NCBI GenBank assembly: GCA_029747015.1 | Contig: JAKOGI010000123.1 | Location: forward strand, 653,501 to 717,500 | Source of the DNA: Carnegiea gigantea | Taxonomy: Eukaryota; Streptophyta; Magnoliopsida; Caryophyllales; Cactaceae | Direction of reading: 5' to 3' | Length of the DNA stretch: 64,000 nucleotides | Shown here: one piece after another, positions 61,390 to 64,000 of the stretch | Layout of the letters: every line of letters begins with the position of its first letter | Position numbering within the stretch: the stretch's first letter is position 1 | The notes under the pieces: generated by a model | Databases searched by the model: none | The model's input: only the letters and a program-made list of their open reading frames with translations | What the model was told of the DNA's origin: nothing | Position numbers and translations under genes: made by a program

Positions 61390-63155
61390 TTGTGTAAAAT
61401 CATCATTTGTACATAACTTTTCGTACTTATAAAGTCACACGTATGATATAACTTCGCAGATGGGTTCATTATATTAGGTTGTCAGCTGTCAGTTTAGCCG
61501 ATGAATATTAAATTTTTACAACTCGTAATAAGTTGTAATTATTAAATTTTTTTGTAATTTTAAAGCATAAAATACATTACTTAGATTAAGATAAAATATT
61601 TAAGAGTGTCTTACATCAATACATATATCATTATATGTGTAGGTGGTTGATAAGTGCTTGAATTAATCATGTAATTAAAACTCCTCATATCAATCAATTG
61701 CATGTAAATTGTCAGTTCTTGTACAGAGTAGTCTCATAAATTGAGTCGCTTATGATTTATGTACTTTTTAAAAATTATTATATCTGACAATTTGTTTAAA
61801 GTTAAAGAGTTTAAGCAAAACAAGCTCCAAATAAACTCATATATATGAGATTTTATCTCAAATTGATTGGACGATGCACAGAGCAATTCATGGCTTTTAT
61901 AGATGCAACATCTCGATTTTCCACCTTATTAATGTTAGCATTTTAGGTGGTGGCCAATTTGAAAAATTATAAGATCAATGCCTAAATATTCTTCATTGGA
62001 GTCGGTTGAGTAGGTTGGAATATGTTAGAGTAGGTAGCAGTTTCAACATGCTGAAAATGAATAAATCCCAAAGCAACATTCTTATCTATCAAATATTAGT
62101 ATTTGGCAGTATTTAGATTAGCGTCTTCATTAGAGTTTAGCACTTCTAAAAGCTAACAAATCAGCTTCTAGCCTCTTAGAAGTAGTGTTTCATGCTTTGT
62201 TTTGTGTGCCCCCCTCTCCCACCCCCAAAATATCATTCATTAGTATGCTAATTCAACAATTAAATTTATCGAACACATTTTCTTCAATTGCTTGGTAAAA
62301 TAGCCACCCGCTCATAATTAAATTGTAACTACCGTATGTTACTAAAACAACTATTGGCTACCCAAATTGTTATCCAATATGATCAAATCACGAATTTTGC
62401 CAAACAGGGTGTAACATCTCCATTGTCCTCTAAAACATTGGAAGAAGTTTTCTATGTCCCCTGCTTTTGCCCTCGAGCTGGTTATGCTTGGACCAACTTT
62501 GAAAATCTGGGTCCAAACGTAGGGGCTAAGATGTCCTGGGATATTATGATCTAATAACTCATTTTGGGGCCTTTTCTCTTCCAAACCCCACCCAAAAAAA
62601 AAAAAAAAATGTATCATGGGTATAGATGAGTCCATTTGGTTGGGCTGGGGTAACAGTATGGACGGCTGTTTAGAAATTAGCCTTTATGTTAGATTAGGAA
62701 GAATGTACCATGTATGATGGGCCAACATAGAGTTGGATTTGACTGGCAATAGGTATGTTTTGAAAATTTTTTTTATGAAGTGAACTATTGGACTCCTTAA
62801 CGTAAGTCTTGAGTTGACTGGCCTTCATCTCATTTTATTTTTTTAATGGATGCATCGAAAGCACCTTGCCATTTTTAGTTTTAATAAAACAGGAAAAATA
62901 ACTAACAAAGTTTGGCGTAAGTGGCTTGACACTTATTTTTTTAAAGTAAGGTTTCGAATTCGAGTCTTACAAATAAGAAAAACCTGTGATAAAATAATTC
63001 TATCCTCTATTAGGCTAACTGTAGCTCGACTTCAGTAAAATAAAGAATTTAAGACCAAAAAGTAAAATAGGAGAAATGTCTTTTTTGATAAAAAAATGCC
63101 CAAAAATGACAGTAAAGCTCCAAGTCAAATTATTCAAAGCATCCAAATCCAAGGG
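61390..63155. other. AT-rich spacer upstream of the transporter gene
   Basis: No gene recognised. At 62585-62609 a cccacccaaaa tract with A15 resembles the C/A junctions but is weaker. It should include the transporter promoter near its right side. Confidence 0.4.
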
Positions 63156-63401
63156 ATGAATCGTGCCAACTATCGAAGGAGAATACAGAATACAATTGCC
63201 GCAAAGGAGGAATTTATCCATCAATCAAACTCAAGATCTTGCGTGTCAAAATCTGCTCCGACTTCCAAGGAACAGAAAAATTGTCACCGATTCCCTCCCA
63301 CAATGGAATCATCTTCCGAATCCCAACCCCCTTCAAATTCTTCATCGTCTTCAAAACCCCTCGCACGTAATAGTAACAGCCATCTCTCAACACGCCTTCT
63401 C

Positions 63402-64000
63402 ATGGCTTCCTCCATGGAAGAACCTCCATCCTCGTCCGATAAGAGCTACTGGGCATGGACCAAACACGACTTTTTCCCTGAAAAATCCTTCCAATCTCTC
63501 GCCTCTTACAAATCCGCACTTTCTCAGATATGCCCACGTCTCAAAGACCGCGTTTTTGGGCGTTCATCCGACACATTCGAGCTTGTGGATCTGAGGAGGG
63601 AGAGTGTTACTCCCCTTGTCAAATGCTTGACTTGGTGGGATCTAATTTGGCTTGCTTTTGGGTCCGTTGTTGGGTCTGGAATCTTCTCAATCACTGGTCA
63701 GGAAGCCCACAATCATGCAGGTCCTTCGATTGTTCTTTCTTATGCAGTTTCGGGTTTATCTGCTCTTCTTTCTGTGTTTTGCTACACTGAATTCACTGTT
63801 GAAGTACCTGTTGCTGGTGGGTCTTTTTCCTTCCTTAGGATTGAACTCGGTGATTTTGTTGCTTTTATTGCTGCTAGTAATATTCTTCTTGAGGCTATTG
63901 TGGGTGCTGCTGGGTTGGGTCGATCATGGTCGTCTTATTTTGCTAGTATGATCAAGGATGATTCTGATTTTTTGAGAATTCGAGTGAATTCTTTTCCTAA
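63402..64000 (+). CDS. Cationic amino acid transporter, CAT1-like, 5' part only
   Basis: The frame is open from here to the window end, 199 codons with no stop; the gene continues outside. The N-terminus (WTKHDFFPEKSFQSLASYKS) is the family-typical cytosolic part. Then come CLTWWDLIWLAFGSVVGSGI (membrane segment 1 with the GSGIF motif), a GQEAHNHAGPSIVLSY loop, SGLSALLSVFCYTEF (segment 2), VPVAGGSFSFLRIELGDFVA and ILLEAIVGAAGLGRSW (segment 3). The APC-superfamily CAT proteins carry Lys, Arg and similar substrates across membranes. The start at 63402 fits family length, but the frame is also open upstream to ATGs at 63303 and 63156. No intron is visible in this part. Confidence 0.88.
   Translation, partial: MASSMEEPPSSSDKSYWAWTKHDFFPEKSFQSLASYKSALSQICPRLKDRVFGRSSDTFELVDLRRESVTPLVKCLTWWDLIWLAFGSVVGSGIFSITGQEAHNHAGPSIVLSYAVSGLSALLSVFCYTEFTVEVPVAGGSFSFLRIELGDFVAFIAASNILLEAIVGAAGLGRSWSSYFASMIKDDSDFLRIRVNSFP

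Noticed and set aside
63163..63594. Plus-strand frame over the transporter start
   Set aside because: It is in another frame; the transporter frame runs uninterrupted from 63156 to the window end with clear family motifs.

Overview
The window is nuclear DNA of a flowering plant, most likely a eudicot. Genes are split by GT-AG introns and keep plant-specific family members (CYP72A P450, UBP16-like deubiquitinase, CAT1-like transporter). The spacers are AT-rich and full of plant DNA transposons, RTE-type LINE debris and (TA)n microsatellites. I cannot name the species.

Layout. 1-7858 is the 3' part of a CACTA (En/Spm) transposon: a decayed TNP2-type transposase gene, a second transposon gene of the Transposase_24 type, an unusual array of alternating ggtctc/gagacc motifs, and the right terminal inverted repeat ending at 7858. 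8269-8859 is a non-autonomous hAT-like element with an 8-bp target duplication. 10208-12078 is an apparently intronless, frameshifted DONSON pseudogene, with a poly(A) retro-insertion just behind it.

Five host genes follow. YRDC (threonylcarbamoyl-AMP synthase, +) runs 13476-21124 in four exons. A CYP72A P450 (-) runs 23508-27810 in five exons. A SOUL heme-binding protein (+) runs 30521-31534 in two exons. A UBP16-like ubiquitin protease with a MYND finger (-) runs 34798-43967 in thirteen exons. The 5' end of a CAT1-like cationic amino acid transporter (+) starts at 63402 and leaves the window. Four gene models (YRDC, P450, SOUL, UBP16) close with consistent intron phases and family-like lengths; one UBP16 exon start remains ambiguous. 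I see no functional cluster: these are unrelated housekeeping or metabolic genes.

45460-48647 is an RTE-clade LINE with a perfect 17-bp target duplication, and several solitary RTE tails lie in introns. From 48665 to 63400 there is no host gene, only transposons: two Tourist-like MITEs, a 3.5-kb Helitron (53816-57319), a second Helitron end at 58735 and a second hAT-like element.

The most unusual signals are the alternating array in the CACTA end, a four-copy intronic repeat whose copies carry microsatellites at the same edge, and at least 14 poly-C/poly-A junctions with the same outer polarity. A decayed partial duplicate of the UBP16 3' end also lies at 31775-32345.
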